49,596 nt of DNA. It comes from Opitutales bacterium (GTDB taxonomy: Bacteria > Verrucomicrobiota > Verrucomicrobiia > Opitutales > JAJFLR01). The stretch is from contig JAJFLR010000066.1 of NCBI GenBank assembly GCA_021772565.1, positions 1 through 49,596 of the forward strand. Direction: 5' to 3'. Within the stretch, counting starts at the first letter, position 1. Each line of letters starts with the position of its first letter. The position numbers and the translations under genes are program-made. Below are positions 36,675 through 45,879 of the stretch, one piece after another. The notes under the pieces are model-generated. The model searched no databases. It worked only from the letters and a program-made list of their open reading frames with translations, and was not told the DNA's origin.

Positions 36675-37822
36675 TTATTTGTATCTAACCAGCCTTTTTT
36701 CCAAAAATAACAGGCAAGAGTTCCAACAATTAGCAGGCATGCAATCCAAAATACTGCATAACTGTATTTCCATTTTAGCTCAGGTATGTATTCAAAGTTC
36801 ATGCCGTAAATACCGGCAAGGAATGTTATTGGTATAAAAAAACTAGCGATAATTGTAAGAACTTTCATGACATCGTTCATATGATTGGCTACAGTTGACA
36901 TGTATAAATCATGTAGACTGTTTGCCATTTCACGGTACGACTCAATAATATCGATAATCTGTATAGTATGATCGTAAACATCACGAATATATGGTTTGAC
37001 ATTCTTTGTAATTATTTTTTCTTCATCTCGATAGAGGGTGTCTATAACTTCTCGCATCGGCCAGATCACACGTCTCAACAACAATAATTCTCGTTTAATC
37101 TGATGAATGCGTTTTTGTGCCACTTTATCAGCATTTTCGATAATCCGTTCTTCAATATTAGCAAGATATTCACTGTATTGCTCTAATAGGGGAAAACAGT
37201 GATCAATAATTGCGTCTAATAAAGCATACAGCAAATAACTGGTGTTGAATTTATGAAATCTCGATTTCTGATTATTGATTCGAGTGCGAACTAAATCCCA
37301 AACATCTCCCGGTTTTTCCTGTATGGTAATTAAAGTATCTTTGAAATAAATAATACTGACCTGTTCGTTTGTTAGTTTGTCGCCGGCAAGCATAAACATT
37401 CGGACAATAATAAAAAAATGATTATTATATGTTTCGATTTTTGGACGTTGTGGTAAATTCAGAATATCTTCAGCCGCCAAGGTATGAATAAGAAAGTGTT
37501 CGCTTAACTGCTGCACAACATAGGAGTTCAATCCATCTATATTCAACCAGCGGGTTTTACCCCATTCAGGTTTTTCCGAAATTAAAAAATCCTCTATGTT
37601 CTGGTATTGTTTATCCTCAACCCGATTTTCATCATAATCGATACAACGGATTCGAATACTGCCTGATGCTGGAGGTTGCTTTATATCAGGAATGCCCTCT
37701 ATTCCGGGCGAGGTGCCCGGGATAGAGTGGGATTTTTGTAAATTCAGTTTAAAAATGTCACGCAGGTTTAATGAGCCCTTGAACATACTTTCTAATCTAT
37801 TCTTAACCTTGCCGCTTTGCAT
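36671..37822 (-). CDS. corA: CorA-type magnesium/cobalt channel
   Basis: A 383-aa protein. The large cytoplasmic N-terminal domain contains HTLAAEDILNLPQRPKIETY, the long stalk helix carries QKRIHQIKRELLLLRRVIWP, and two C-terminal helices surround the universal GMN motif (340-342, in AGIYGMNFEYIPEL). This is the CorA signature for divalent-cation selectivity. The N-terminus is about 60 residues longer than in short CorA proteins and includes a PGTSPGIEGIPDIKQPP stretch. It is the first gene of the corA-mscS-DUF432-mscS operon. Confidence 0.95.
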   Translation of the reverse strand: MQSGKVKNRLESMFKGSLNLRDIFKLNLQKSHSIPGTSPGIEGIPDIKQPPASGSIRIRCIDYDENRVEDKQYQNIEDFLISEKPEWGKTRWLNIDGLNSYVVQQLSEHFLIHTLAAEDILNLPQRPKIETYNNHFFIIVRMFMLAGDKLTNEQVSIIYFKDTLITIQEKPGDVWDLVRTRINNQKSRFHKFNTSYLLYALLDAIIDHCFPLLEQYSEYLANIEERIIENADKVAQKRIHQIKRELLLLRRVIWPMREVIDTLYRDEEKIITKNVKPYIRDVYDHTIQIIDIIESYREMANSLHDLYMSTVANHMNDVMKVLTIIASFFIPITFLAGIYGMNFEYIPELKWKYSYAVFWIACLLIVGTLACYFWKKGWLDTNK

Positions 37823-37882
37823 AATCTATCAAGTTATTATTGCGTGGCTGACGGTTTAGCAGTAACAATTAATGACTATCCT

Positions 37883-38926
37883 CTACAAAATTGCCATCTC
37901 AGAGTTATTAAAATTTCTGCGGTAATAACTCATGTATTGGACTTTTCTCTGCAACGCTTCCATTACCGGAGCACAGAAATTTACTTTTTCAAATGATTCT
38001 GCGCTGCCAAGTCCACCAGGACTAAAAACATTTATCTCCATTAATTTATCTCCAACGATATCCAGACCCACCAAAAACATTCCATCCTGGACAAGTTTGG
38101 GTCTAACAATTTCCGCAATTCGAAGTTCAGTTTCACCAATCTCAGCTTTGGCTTTTTTACCCCCTGCATGGATATTGCTTCGCAAGTCACCACCTTCTCT
38201 GACACGTCGAAAAGCCGCATATTTACCCTTGTGGCGAAGCGGCATACCATTCATCAGAAATAACCGGGTGTCCCCAGCTTCAGCTTTGGTAAGATATTCC
38301 TGGGCGATAACATAGCCATCACGGATGACTGCATCTATCATTTGATTTATATTTGGGATGTCTTCCTTTCGAATAATGAAGACGTTAGCGCCGCCGGAAC
38401 CTTGTAACGGTTTGATAACAATATTTCCGTATTCATTGGCAAGACTTTTTATTTCTTTGCTGTCACGAGTAATTAATGTTTTGGGTCGAACTTCTTCCGG
38501 GAAAAGTTGAAAGTACATTTTATTCATAGCTTTTCCAAGACCGTTTGGATCGTTGACTACAATGACACCACGGCGAATAGCTACTCTGGCAAAAAGAATG
38601 CCGGCTTGTTGCGCCCATGCACGTGAAGACGGTTCCGTAGCGGGGTCATTTCGTAGCATAAGTATGTCCAAATCCCCAATGGAGATTCTTTGGTGTTCAG
38701 CTTTTGGACCGGTTATTTCTTTTAGAAAACTCTCACGAGTTTTAAATTTACGTTTTGGAACATATATGGCACGGGCACGTACTTCATCATCCGGATCCAG
38801 CGCAAAGTCCTCCGGGGTTAGATAATAGACCTCGTTGTCGTGATTATGAGCATAATAAGCGAGACGTGTGGTTGTGTATGAGACTTCTTCAGTCTTCATA
38901 CTATTTACAAAGAAAGCAATTTTCAT
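37883..38926 (-). CDS. gshB: Glutathione-synthetase-like ATP-grasp ligase
   Basis: A 347-aa protein with the GshB fold. The N-terminal pre-ATP-grasp domain (IAFFVNSMKTEEVSYTTTRLA) precedes the ATP-grasp (NIVIKPLQGSGGANVFII, YVIAQEYLTKAEAGDTRLFL, then LVGLDIVGDKLMEINVFSPGG, with the E..N metal site). True GshB joins gamma-Glu-Cys to Gly. The neighbours (QEGLA metallopeptidase and N-formylglutamate amidohydrolase) form a known conserved trio, and no GshA is seen here, so the real acceptor may differ. It sits 47 bases after the QEGLA gene. Confidence 0.85.
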   Translation of the reverse strand: MKIAFFVNSMKTEEVSYTTTRLAYYAHNHDNEVYYLTPEDFALDPDDEVRARAIYVPKRKFKTRESFLKEITGPKAEHQRISIGDLDILMLRNDPATEPSSRAWAQQAGILFARVAIRRGVIVVNDPNGLGKAMNKMYFQLFPEEVRPKTLITRDSKEIKSLANEYGNIVIKPLQGSGGANVFIIRKEDIPNINQMIDAVIRDGYVIAQEYLTKAEAGDTRLFLMNGMPLRHKGKYAAFRRVREGGDLRSNIHAGGKKAKAEIGETELRIAEIVRPKLVQDGMFLVGLDIVGDKLMEINVFSPGGLGSAESFEKVNFCAPVMEALQRKVQYMSYYRRNFNNSEMAIL

Positions 38927-38930
38927 ATTA

Positions 38931-38960
38931 TTTGAATTTGAATTTGAATTTGAATTTGGA
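38931..38960. repeat. (TTTGAA) short tandem repeat
   Basis: Four perfect TTTGAA units and a diverged fifth lie in the 47-base gap between the QEGLA gene and the ATP-grasp gene. The repeat ends just before the start codon of the ATP-grasp gene. Copy-number changes could alter the spacing of the leader. Confidence 0.85.
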
Positions 38961-38973
38961 AGTTTATTTTTAA

Positions 38974-40890
38974 TTATATTATCATGTCAACAAATTCAAG
39001 AGCGGGCTGTTTTTGAGCAAGTTGAGTGAGCCGTTCCGAAGTTTCGGGTAATTCAAGATAACTTGGGTTGATCTTTGGCGGAATTATTATTCCGCGCAAT
39101 TGTAGCTCTTCAATAATAGGGACATGACGACTACTGATTTTGCCAACTAATAGTAAACGAATATCTCCACCTTCACGTATATACTTTATTATATTAATTA
39201 ACCCTCTCAAATAAATTGCATCTTTAGTCAAACCGCCACCACGATAAATGCGCATCGTAATGTCGTAAGCAATTCTTTGGCTAAAGTCATGATTACGGTC
39301 AAGTCGTCGGAAGGTTTCAATAAATGTTGCGCCTTGTTCAAGGTAATGCGCTGCAACTACGCGACCGGCCAACAATCGTAATCGAGGCCGGCTTAAACTT
39401 CCGGCAAGATATTCTGAAAGTACGGCTAATCCCTCTTGAAATTCTTCATATCCGGAAAGACCGCAGGCAAGCAGTTGAAACCGCTGTTGCTTACCATTGT
39501 AATAGGTAAGAATATGTGTGCCGACTTCGTGTTGTATTAAAGCCTCTGCGCGTTTAACAGGAATTTTCGTATCCGGCCCAATGTAAAGATTGCCTTGAGA
39601 TACAATTAAGCCGGTAACCTTTGAAGTAACTTCGACTTTGGCTGAAAAGTTACTATCTTGTTGACGGTACAATTCAAACTCTTCTTCGGCTCTTTTAGCA
39701 AATTTATCCGGTGACATGTAGCCACTTTTTCCAGTATTCCCCGATCGTCCGGAGATTTTCTCAAGTATTGTCTCTGCTGTTTGAAGCAAATCGTTACTTA
39801 CTTTTTCATAAAGCTGTAAACTGCCATAAAGGAAATTGGCGGAACCACGGTCGGGAAGCATGGATATTTGTCGATCGAGCTCCGTACGCTTCTCTCTAAA
39901 TAACGCGGCCAGCGTAGGATCTTCTATTTTGACTATTTTGATATTGTAAAGCCTTCTCTTCAGAAATGTTGGATCAACCGGATGAGGGCGGTAATGAAAA
40001 ACCGGCGCTCTCGCAAATCCATTTCTTTTAAACGCATGCCAGGCTGAAAGCGTATTTATTGGAGTAACCTGCAAGAGGAAATCAAAACTCTCACTGATTT
40101 CTGTTAGTTCACGGTCAATTTCCCAAACATATTTTGTCACTGCACGTCGCCCTAACGCGTGATAATGTTTTGGCCGGTGACTGGTATGTTTTCTGGTAAA
40201 CTCAAAAAATGTTCTTCTCAGAGCATGCGAAATTCCTCTGTGAAGCTGGCGTACGATTAACGGATAATGATCTCCATTGATGGGGTTACTATAGATTGGA
40301 CTCACTTCCAATCCGATATAATGGCAGTTTAATGTTTGGCGTCTGGAATCTGCTAACAAAAGAGAAAGACCTGGTGGGACGATTTTTTTCAAATAAACAA
40401 TTTCAGCTGTAGCACGTTGCTTATGGACTCGAATATACGTAAGATTTTCCTGAAGTGTATCATGCGTAGAGCCATAATCCTCTGAATCGAATTCCGGAAC
40501 GTATATTTTAAAGCCCGGGGTAACTGCCGTCGGGTCCGTTATTTGGTTCGCATCTGATAATTCTCCCTCCCATAATTCCAATAAGAGAAAGCCGCCAAAA
40601 AGATTGGTCAGGCTTGCTATTGTCTGATCCGTTAGATTTCGAACAAATGGCACAATAGATTTTTTGCCATTTACAATTAAGAACGAAATTTCTCCTCGTA
40701 TGAAGGAAGCAATTTTTTTTTCCTTACTTTTTTCTTTGCAACGATAAATACATAAAAAAGGGACTTGATGATCCATATGAATCACACTGTCTTCCTGAAA
40801 TAATCGGTGAATGCGTTGATTATTTTGAATTCGTTCACAAACAATATTTATAAACGTCTGATCCAAATCAGGTTTTTTCTTCACTGTCAT
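38974..40890 (-). CDS. QEGLA-motif protein (DUF1704 metallopeptidase family)
   Basis: A 638-aa product from the ATG at 40890, two bases downstream of the N-formylglutamate amidohydrolase stop codon gap; an upstream TTG (40917) inside that gene is less likely. The HEVGTH zinc-binding helix is at about residues 454-459 and the QEGLA motif (YEEFQEGLAVLSEYLAG) supplies the second-zinc-ligand Glu, as in gluzincin-like enzymes. The family is annotated flavohemoglobin expression-modulating QEGLA motif protein. It is a member of a trio with an N-formylglutamate amidohydrolase and a GshB-like ligase. The substrate is not known. Confidence 0.88.
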   Translation of the reverse strand: MTVKKKPDLDQTFINIVCERIQNNQRIHRLFQEDSVIHMDHQVPFLCIYRCKEKSKEKKIASFIRGEISFLIVNGKKSIVPFVRNLTDQTIASLTNLFGGFLLLELWEGELSDANQITDPTAVTPGFKIYVPEFDSEDYGSTHDTLQENLTYIRVHKQRATAEIVYLKKIVPPGLSLLLADSRRQTLNCHYIGLEVSPIYSNPINGDHYPLIVRQLHRGISHALRRTFFEFTRKHTSHRPKHYHALGRRAVTKYVWEIDRELTEISESFDFLLQVTPINTLSAWHAFKRNGFARAPVFHYRPHPVDPTFLKRRLYNIKIVKIEDPTLAALFREKRTELDRQISMLPDRGSANFLYGSLQLYEKVSNDLLQTAETILEKISGRSGNTGKSGYMSPDKFAKRAEEEFELYRQQDSNFSAKVEVTSKVTGLIVSQGNLYIGPDTKIPVKRAEALIQHEVGTHILTYYNGKQQRFQLLACGLSGYEEFQEGLAVLSEYLAGSLSRPRLRLLAGRVVAAHYLEQGATFIETFRRLDRNHDFSQRIAYDITMRIYRGGGLTKDAIYLRGLINIIKYIREGGDIRLLLVGKISSRHVPIIEELQLRGIIIPPKINPSYLELPETSERLTQLAQKQPALEFVDMII

Positions 40891-40894
40891 CAGT

Positions 40895-41701
40895 CTAAAG
40901 TATATGAAGTGACTCAATGAGTCCAGGGATAGTCGCCTTAACAGATTGCTTTATTAATTCAAGTTTTTTTCGGTCAACTATTCCAGTCCATTCATCCATA
41001 AAATTTTTTTTGAATTCTATTGAGATAACACAGGCTGATCCCTCAAAGCTTTGATGAATCCAGCTAGCGAAATGTCCACCTCTGAATTTAATATTTTCGC
41101 GAACATCCAACTGTCTACCGTCGAAATCAAATTGGCTCATATCACTGATCAATCGACTTACTACCGGCCTCCAAAATTCAGGCCGTGTCATAGTGCCGGT
41201 GCCAATATTGACTTCTGGATTGAGTCCCGGATCTGCCGGTTGCGCCTCAGCACCATCGCGCCGATGGTTGTAAGTATGAAGATCAATAACAACAAAGTGT
41301 CTAAATTTTTCTTTGGCGTTTTGTAAGAGTTTCTTCATTGAAGCGTAAAAATTATTATAGTGACCAATAGATTTTTCAAAAAGAATTGGCTCCACTACTT
41401 TTGGATAAACAGATAATCCCCATGCGTCTTCCGGTTTTTTGTATATAGCACTTTCTCGTGGACGATTTAAATCAACTTCGAATCTAGAATATTGACCAAT
41501 TATATATGTCTGTAATGTACTGGCCATCTCACCGGTAAAAGGGTCTTCTTCTCTGATACGCTCTGAATCATTTAATAAAATTACTTTTCCAATATCTGGA
41601 TGCAGTCTGTGCCCATCGTGAACTGCAGTCGCAATAATTGGTATATTACTTAGTTCAGTTTGTTTCCAAAATTTGTCGCTTGTTTCATTTATAAAAGTCA
41701 T
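40895..41701 (-). CDS. N-formylglutamate amidohydrolase family protein
   Basis: A family hydrolase of about 268 aa from the ATG at 41701 (MTFINETSDKF...); a TTG further up (41755) extends the frame by 18 residues. Motifs: VHDGHRLHPDIG (the H-x-x-x.. start), FVVIDLHTYNHRRDG (metal site), RGGHFASWIHQSFEGSACVI (GGH). In the classic histidine pathway HutG-type enzymes release formate and glutamate, but no hut genes are here. It is the first gene of the trio, divergent from the sigma-54 activator. Confidence 0.85.
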   Translation of the reverse strand: MTFINETSDKFWKQTELSNIPIIATAVHDGHRLHPDIGKVILLNDSERIREEDPFTGEMASTLQTYIIGQYSRFEVDLNRPRESAIYKKPEDAWGLSVYPKVVEPILFEKSIGHYNNFYASMKKLLQNAKEKFRHFVVIDLHTYNHRRDGAEAQPADPGLNPEVNIGTGTMTRPEFWRPVVSRLISDMSQFDFDGRQLDVRENIKFRGGHFASWIHQSFEGSACVISIEFKKNFMDEWTGIVDRKKLELIKQSVKATIPGLIESLHIL

Positions 41702-41882
41702 CTCGGTAATATGTTTAATTTTATCAGGTCTATTACTATTTTTTTTGCATAGCAATATTTCAAAGAATAATTTCAGTGATTATTCTAATATTTATACACT
41801 GCAAAATAGCAATTACTTAAAAATACATGATTTAGCAGTTGCATTGCAAGTGATGTATCAATATTATTCCAGCTAATAATAT

Positions 41883-43256
41883 ATGAAAGTCTCACTATTA
41901 GATACTAAAGAGAATCCTAAATTGCTAAAACGACTTCAGACATTTGGTTTTAACGTTCAGGCTGACTTACCCAATAATATTAAAAGTATAGATAAACATA
42001 CAACTGATCTTGTATATTTAATTTCCTATAGCTTAACATTACTTGAAGATTGGAGCGATACTAGAGTTCGCTTGGCCAGAGCCGGAAGATTCTATTTGGT
42101 TTGTGGATCTAATCTTGGATCAAAAGAAATTGTTTATGCTACACGCGATGGTGCACACGACGTATTAATTAATTCAGATTCAGATATACGGTGGGAAGAA
42201 TCAATTAAACATGCAATTGAATCTCAACAGCTATGGTGGCAATTATATGGTGGTAGCGGTCAAATGGATCCCGGTAGATTGGTTGGCAGATCAGGCGCCA
42301 TGAAATCACTTCGGGAATCGTTACAAAGACTCGGGCCGACTGAAGCTACTGTGTTAGTTATTGGTGAATCTGGAACTGGTAAGGAAAGAGTGTCTGAAGC
42401 ATTGCATACATCATCTGGAAAAAAAGCTTTTGTCCCTGTCAATTGCGCGGCAATTCCAAAAGATTTAATGGAATCAGAATTATTTGGTGTGGAAAAAGGT
42501 GCCTTTACCGGAGCTGTAAAATCTAAACATGGTTTGGTTGAAGAAGCAGAAGGCGGAACTTTATTTTTAGATGAAATTGGTGAACTGGATATGGCCTTAC
42601 AACCGAAACTGCTGCGGTTTCTAGAAACACGTTATGCTAGAAGAGTGGGTAGTACTAAACAATACCGATGTGAAGTAAGAGTTATTTCCGCCACTAACAA
42701 AGACCTCGAGAAAGCAATTGACGAAGGTACTTTCAGAGCAGATTTATATTACAGACTAGCTGAAATCATAATAAATATTCCACCATTAAGACACCGTTTA
42801 AGTGATATTCCTGATTTAACAAGTCTGTTCGTTCGCGAGTCAGCTGAAAGATTAGGAAAAAATATTGAGAGTCTTGAACCTGAATTAATTTATAAGCTTC
42901 AGCAATATGAATGGCCGGGTAACGTTCGTGAACTCAAGCAAGTAATTGACAGGATGTCTATTCTATATGATGGTCCTGTATTAAGAGCAGCATGGTGGGA
43001 AATTCCACAATCAAGAGAGTCCAGAAAAAAAGCTGAAAATGCCAAACTAAACTCTGAGAGTTCTGATAGCTCAAATTTATCGAGTCTACACTCTCAACCT
43101 CCATCTGGTGCAATTGGCTTACCCGGTAGAAAAGAAAAATTATCAATGGCTAAACAATTACTTAAAGAAAGTGATAACGATCTGACTTGGGTGGCTGCGC
43201 ATCTTGGTATTCATCCAACTACTTTATACCGTTGGCGCAAGCAGGGAAAAGTTTAA
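41883..43256 (+). CDS. Sigma-54-dependent transcriptional activator with degenerate receiver
   Basis: A 457-aa protein. Residues 1-115 resemble a receiver domain without the acidic phosphorylation set. The AAA+ domain is complete: Walker A GESGTGKE at 161-168, GAFTGA at 206-211, Walker B GGTLFLDE with D230/E231, then YEWPGNVRELKQVIDR. The last about 50 residues carry a Fis-type helix-turn-helix (LLKESDNDLTWVAAHLGIHP, TTLYRWRKQGK). It should open sigma-54 promoters. No GG..GC-type promoter was seen near the divergent trio, so its targets are unknown. It is isolated and faces the trio. Confidence 0.9.
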   Translation: MKVSLLDTKENPKLLKRLQTFGFNVQADLPNNIKSIDKHTTDLVYLISYSLTLLEDWSDTRVRLARAGRFYLVCGSNLGSKEIVYATRDGAHDVLINSDSDIRWEESIKHAIESQQLWWQLYGGSGQMDPGRLVGRSGAMKSLRESLQRLGPTEATVLVIGESGTGKERVSEALHTSSGKKAFVPVNCAAIPKDLMESELFGVEKGAFTGAVKSKHGLVEEAEGGTLFLDEIGELDMALQPKLLRFLETRYARRVGSTKQYRCEVRVISATNKDLEKAIDEGTFRADLYYRLAEIIINIPPLRHRLSDIPDLTSLFVRESAERLGKNIESLEPELIYKLQQYEWPGNVRELKQVIDRMSILYDGPVLRAAWWEIPQSRESRKKAENAKLNSESSDSSNLSSLHSQPPSGAIGLPGRKEKLSMAKQLLKESDNDLTWVAAHLGIHPTTLYRWRKQGKV

Positions 43257-43267
43257 TTTTATAATCG

Positions 43268-43293
43268 TTATTTTTAAGTTACTGTAAAAATAA
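43268..43293. terminator. AT-rich hairpin between convergent genes
   Basis: TTATTTTTA and TAAAAATAA form a nine-pair hairpin with an eight-base loop, followed by TTTTT on the plus strand. It overlaps the last codons of the amidohydrolase gene. It may end the sigma-54 activator transcript, but the stem has no G-C pair. Confidence 0.4.
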
Positions 43294-44166
43294 TTTTTGC
43301 GCGTTCTTACCTAAAATTTTGCTCAAGTCATCTGATTGTAATCCAGAGTTTTTTACTTCATCTAAAATAGAAATAAAAGTAGGCTCTTGTTCAGTTTTTG
43401 GATAAAGTCTTAGTGGATAATCACTGCCAAATAAAATTTTATCTGAACCAACGATGTCATAAACAGATTTATATATTTTAGGATCATAGAGTAGTGGCGA
43501 AGCTGATGTGTCATAATAGACGTTTTTAAAATTTTCACGAAATACTTTATTTAGTTCATAAAAGGGTAGACCACCGCCCCAATGGGCTAAAATTATTTTT
43601 AGATGTGGGAACTGCTGAATTAACCATTGAATATGAGCTAACGGAGTAATGACCTTTCCTTCATAACTACTACCGACAGGTTCTGTAACATGTAAATTGA
43701 CAGGGATATTATTATTTTGCGCCCAATCTAATATCTTCAACCAAGTAGGATGATTCATTGGATATGCTTGGGCTGCCGGATGCATTTCGCCTATACCACG
43801 ACAACCGTCATCAATTGCCTTTTGAACTGCATCAAATGCCTTGTCTCCTTCTAATGGCTGAACAGCAGCAAAAGCTATAAATCGATCGGGGTCTTCTTTT
43901 ATCCAATTCAAATGCCATTGATTTTGTAAATCACAGGTGGCCTGATTTTGCCAATACCAACCAAGTAAAACTGCTTTATCGACTCCAGCGACATGCATAT
44001 CATCGATCATTTTTTTTTTATCAGCCCAACCTTGAATGGATGGTTTATTTGGCGGTGCAGTGAGCAGACCCCAATGTGTTTCCTTATGATTTTTAGCCCA
44101 GTCTGTTGGATTGGAAAAAACTTCTTCAGGATATCTGTGCGTATGACTGTCGATTATTATGCTCAT
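43279..44166 (-). CDS. Amidohydrolase-2 family metal-dependent hydrolase
   Basis: A 295-aa TIM-barrel enzyme. H8 and H10 (DSHTHRYPEE) begin the metal site; VNLHVTEPVG adds a His, LKIILAHWGGGLPFYEL another, and KILFGSDYPLRLYP brings the Asp. The arrangement fits the ACMSD/amidohydrolase-2 group (decarboxylases and hydrolases). The substrate is unknown; none of the neighbours suggests a pathway. It starts six bases after the DUF983 gene in the same orientation. Confidence 0.85.
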   Translation of the reverse strand: MSIIIDSHTHRYPEEVFSNPTDWAKNHKETHWGLLTAPPNKPSIQGWADKKKMIDDMHVAGVDKAVLLGWYWQNQATCDLQNQWHLNWIKEDPDRFIAFAAVQPLEGDKAFDAVQKAIDDGCRGIGEMHPAAQAYPMNHPTWLKILDWAQNNNIPVNLHVTEPVGSSYEGKVITPLAHIQWLIQQFPHLKIILAHWGGGLPFYELNKVFRENFKNVYYDTSASPLLYDPKIYKSVYDIVGSDKILFGSDYPLRLYPKTEQEPTFISILDEVKNSGLQSDDLSKILGKNAQKLFLQ

Positions 44167-44172
44167 CCAAAA

Positions 44173-44547
44173 TTATTTTTTGTTCAATGGCAGTTCATGT
44201 GGAAGCACCAGGAAATAAAACATTAACCACAAACTTCTTGAGCATCTATAAAAAATCACAGGAAAGAAAAGTGCTCCTATAAGTGCAAAAATTGCAGCGA
44301 ATAAGCCTGATATAATTTTAAAATACCAAAGTAAAGCTACAGGAATCAGACAAAAAATTATGGTGAATGAATAGTTAATTGACATGGACCCCAAAAAAAA
44401 TCCTTCACCTCGCTCAAAAGCTAGACTACAGTTAGGGCAATTCTCATGCAACTTAAAGGTTGTCTCAAAAATTGATTTTTCACCACAATTAGGACACTTT
44501 TGAGTTAACCCTCTTTCGAGAATTTGTATATGTGATACTTTAGCCAT
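44173..44547 (-). CDS. DUF983 zinc-ribbon membrane protein
   Basis: A 124-aa product. A pair of CPxC motifs (QKCPNCGEKS, ENCPNCSLAF) at the N-terminus is followed by two strongly hydrophobic segments (FTIIFCLIPVALLWYF, GLFAAIFALIGALFFPVIFY), the layout of DUF983 proteins. In other bacteria these are encoded near cytochrome oxidase genes, but here no respiratory gene is near. The role is unknown. Confidence 0.85.
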   Translation of the reverse strand: MAKVSHIQILERGLTQKCPNCGEKSIFETTFKLHENCPNCSLAFERGEGFFLGSMSINYSFTIIFCLIPVALLWYFKIISGLFAAIFALIGALFFPVIFYRCSRSLWLMFYFLVLPHELPLNKK

Positions 44548-44659
44548 AAAATTTATTGATAAGTATGCTGAATTTTATAGAGCTGAACTGCAAGTCCGAG
44601 AATTTTTACAGATATTTATATGATTTATCTCTAAAATTGCAGCTACTATAGTAGTGAAG

Positions 44660-45388
44660 TTATATAATTTTATCAAAATCTTCTGGTAAATTAGATACTG
44701 CTGAGAATTTTATATTTTTATTATTGAATTGAAATTTCAATGATATCTCAGACGAGTGCAGCATCAGTCTTTTTATATTATATTTTTCTCTGATTAATTT
44801 GTTAAATTTAAAATCTCCATATAGTTCATCGCCAATAATCGGTATGTGCCTGGAAGCACACTGAATTCTAAGTTGATGAGTTATACCGGTTTTTAATAAT
44901 AATTCTAATTTGGAACAGTTTAATACTGAATTAGAATATTGTATTTGATCAACATGTGTGAGTGCTGTTTTTCCAGCTCCAATAATAGCTCTAAGCTTAC
45001 CCTGTTTATTTTCTACTCTAACAGAATCTTTCCAGATTTTTTTTGAATTACTAGCATTACCTTTTACTATCGCTATATACTTTTTGTTTACCTCTTGCTT
45101 AAAAAATAGTTCTTTTATTGGCTTAACTAATTCATCATTAGTAGTGGCTAAAATTAGACCGGAAGTGGCTGAATCAATCCTGTTGAGTAAAAAAAGTTTT
45201 TTATGATTATTATTATCATCAAACCAACTGTAGCAAGAGCAGTTTTTGTCATAATTACAAGTTAGCACAGCTCTGTTATTTTTTGTTTTATTAGGGTGGG
45301 AGAGTATGCCATCGGGTTTATCGATAGCCACTAAACCCGATTCATGTCTTTTGATAACTTTAACACCTTTAGCAAATGGCCAGTTCAT
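44660..45388 (-). CDS. RluA-family pseudouridine synthase
   Basis: A 242-aa enzyme. The catalytic motif RIDSATSGLIL carries D72, the aspartate of the family RLDxxTSG signature. DKPDGILSHP is the usual strand before it, and TGITHQLRIQCASRHIPIIG is the RluA uridine-pocket motif. The N-terminal S4 domain is missing, as in short RluA/TruC-type members. The RNA target cannot be told. It lies divergent from the ExbD gene. Confidence 0.9.
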   Translation of the reverse strand: MNWPFAKGVKVIKRHESGLVAIDKPDGILSHPNKTKNNRAVLTCNYDKNCSCYSWFDDNNNHKKLFLLNRIDSATSGLILATTNDELVKPIKELFFKQEVNKKYIAIVKGNASNSKKIWKDSVRVENKQGKLRAIIGAGKTALTHVDQIQYSNSVLNCSKLELLLKTGITHQLRIQCASRHIPIIGDELYGDFKFNKLIREKYNIKRLMLHSSEISLKFQFNNKNIKFSAVSNLPEDFDKII

Positions 45389-45480
45389 AGAAATAAGTAT
45401 TCCTGTAAGATCTTTTATTCAAGTGAGAAAGTTTGAGTTGATAATTTCAAATTTGATCAGTTATTGTTAATATCGAGAAA

Positions 45481-45879
45481 ATGATAAATTTAACAGAAAG
45501 AAAAAAACGTAAAGCTGAGATTAACATTGTACCGCTTGTTGATGTTCTAATTGTGCTCATTTTCTTTTTCTTGATTTCAATGCAATTTCGGAATATCACG
45601 ACACTTAATATCGTTTTGCCAAAAGTAGAAACTGCCGGCAAGAAAAAACTAAATGAGCAAATAGAAATTGCCATAAGTCCGGAAGGAACATTTTATTACA
45701 ATGGGCAAGTTGTAACTAAAGAAGAACTGGAAAGCTCAGTCGAGTTTGCTGCGAGTTTTGATAAAGATATTCCAGTGCTCTTAATTGCCGATGAAGAGAG
45801 TTTTTTGAAAAATATTACTTTTGTCATGGATACATGTAGGAAAGTAGGTCTAGAAACTATCCGGTTACAATCTAGATAG
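45481..45879 (+). CDS. exbD: ExbD/TolR-family protein
   Basis: A 132-aa protein with one N-terminal membrane helix. NIVPLVDVLIVLIFFFLISM carries the conserved Asp (D21) that takes part in proton movement. The periplasmic part follows (LPKVETAGKKKLNEQIEIAI, VPVLLIADEES-like IPVLLIADEESFLKN). It would energise an outer-membrane or Tol system with an ExbB/TolQ partner, but none is in this window. The gene stands alone between a divergent and a convergent gene. Confidence 0.9.
   Translation: MINLTERKKRKAEINIVPLVDVLIVLIFFFLISMQFRNITTLNIVLPKVETAGKKKLNEQIEIAISPEGTFYYNGQVVTKEELESSVEFAASFDKDIPVLLIADEESFLKNITFVMDTCRKVGLETIRLQSR

Noticed and set aside
41673-41876. 67-aa frame on the plus strand before the sigma-54 activator
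   Set aside because: It overlaps the start region of the amidohydrolase on the other strand and has no recognisable features.
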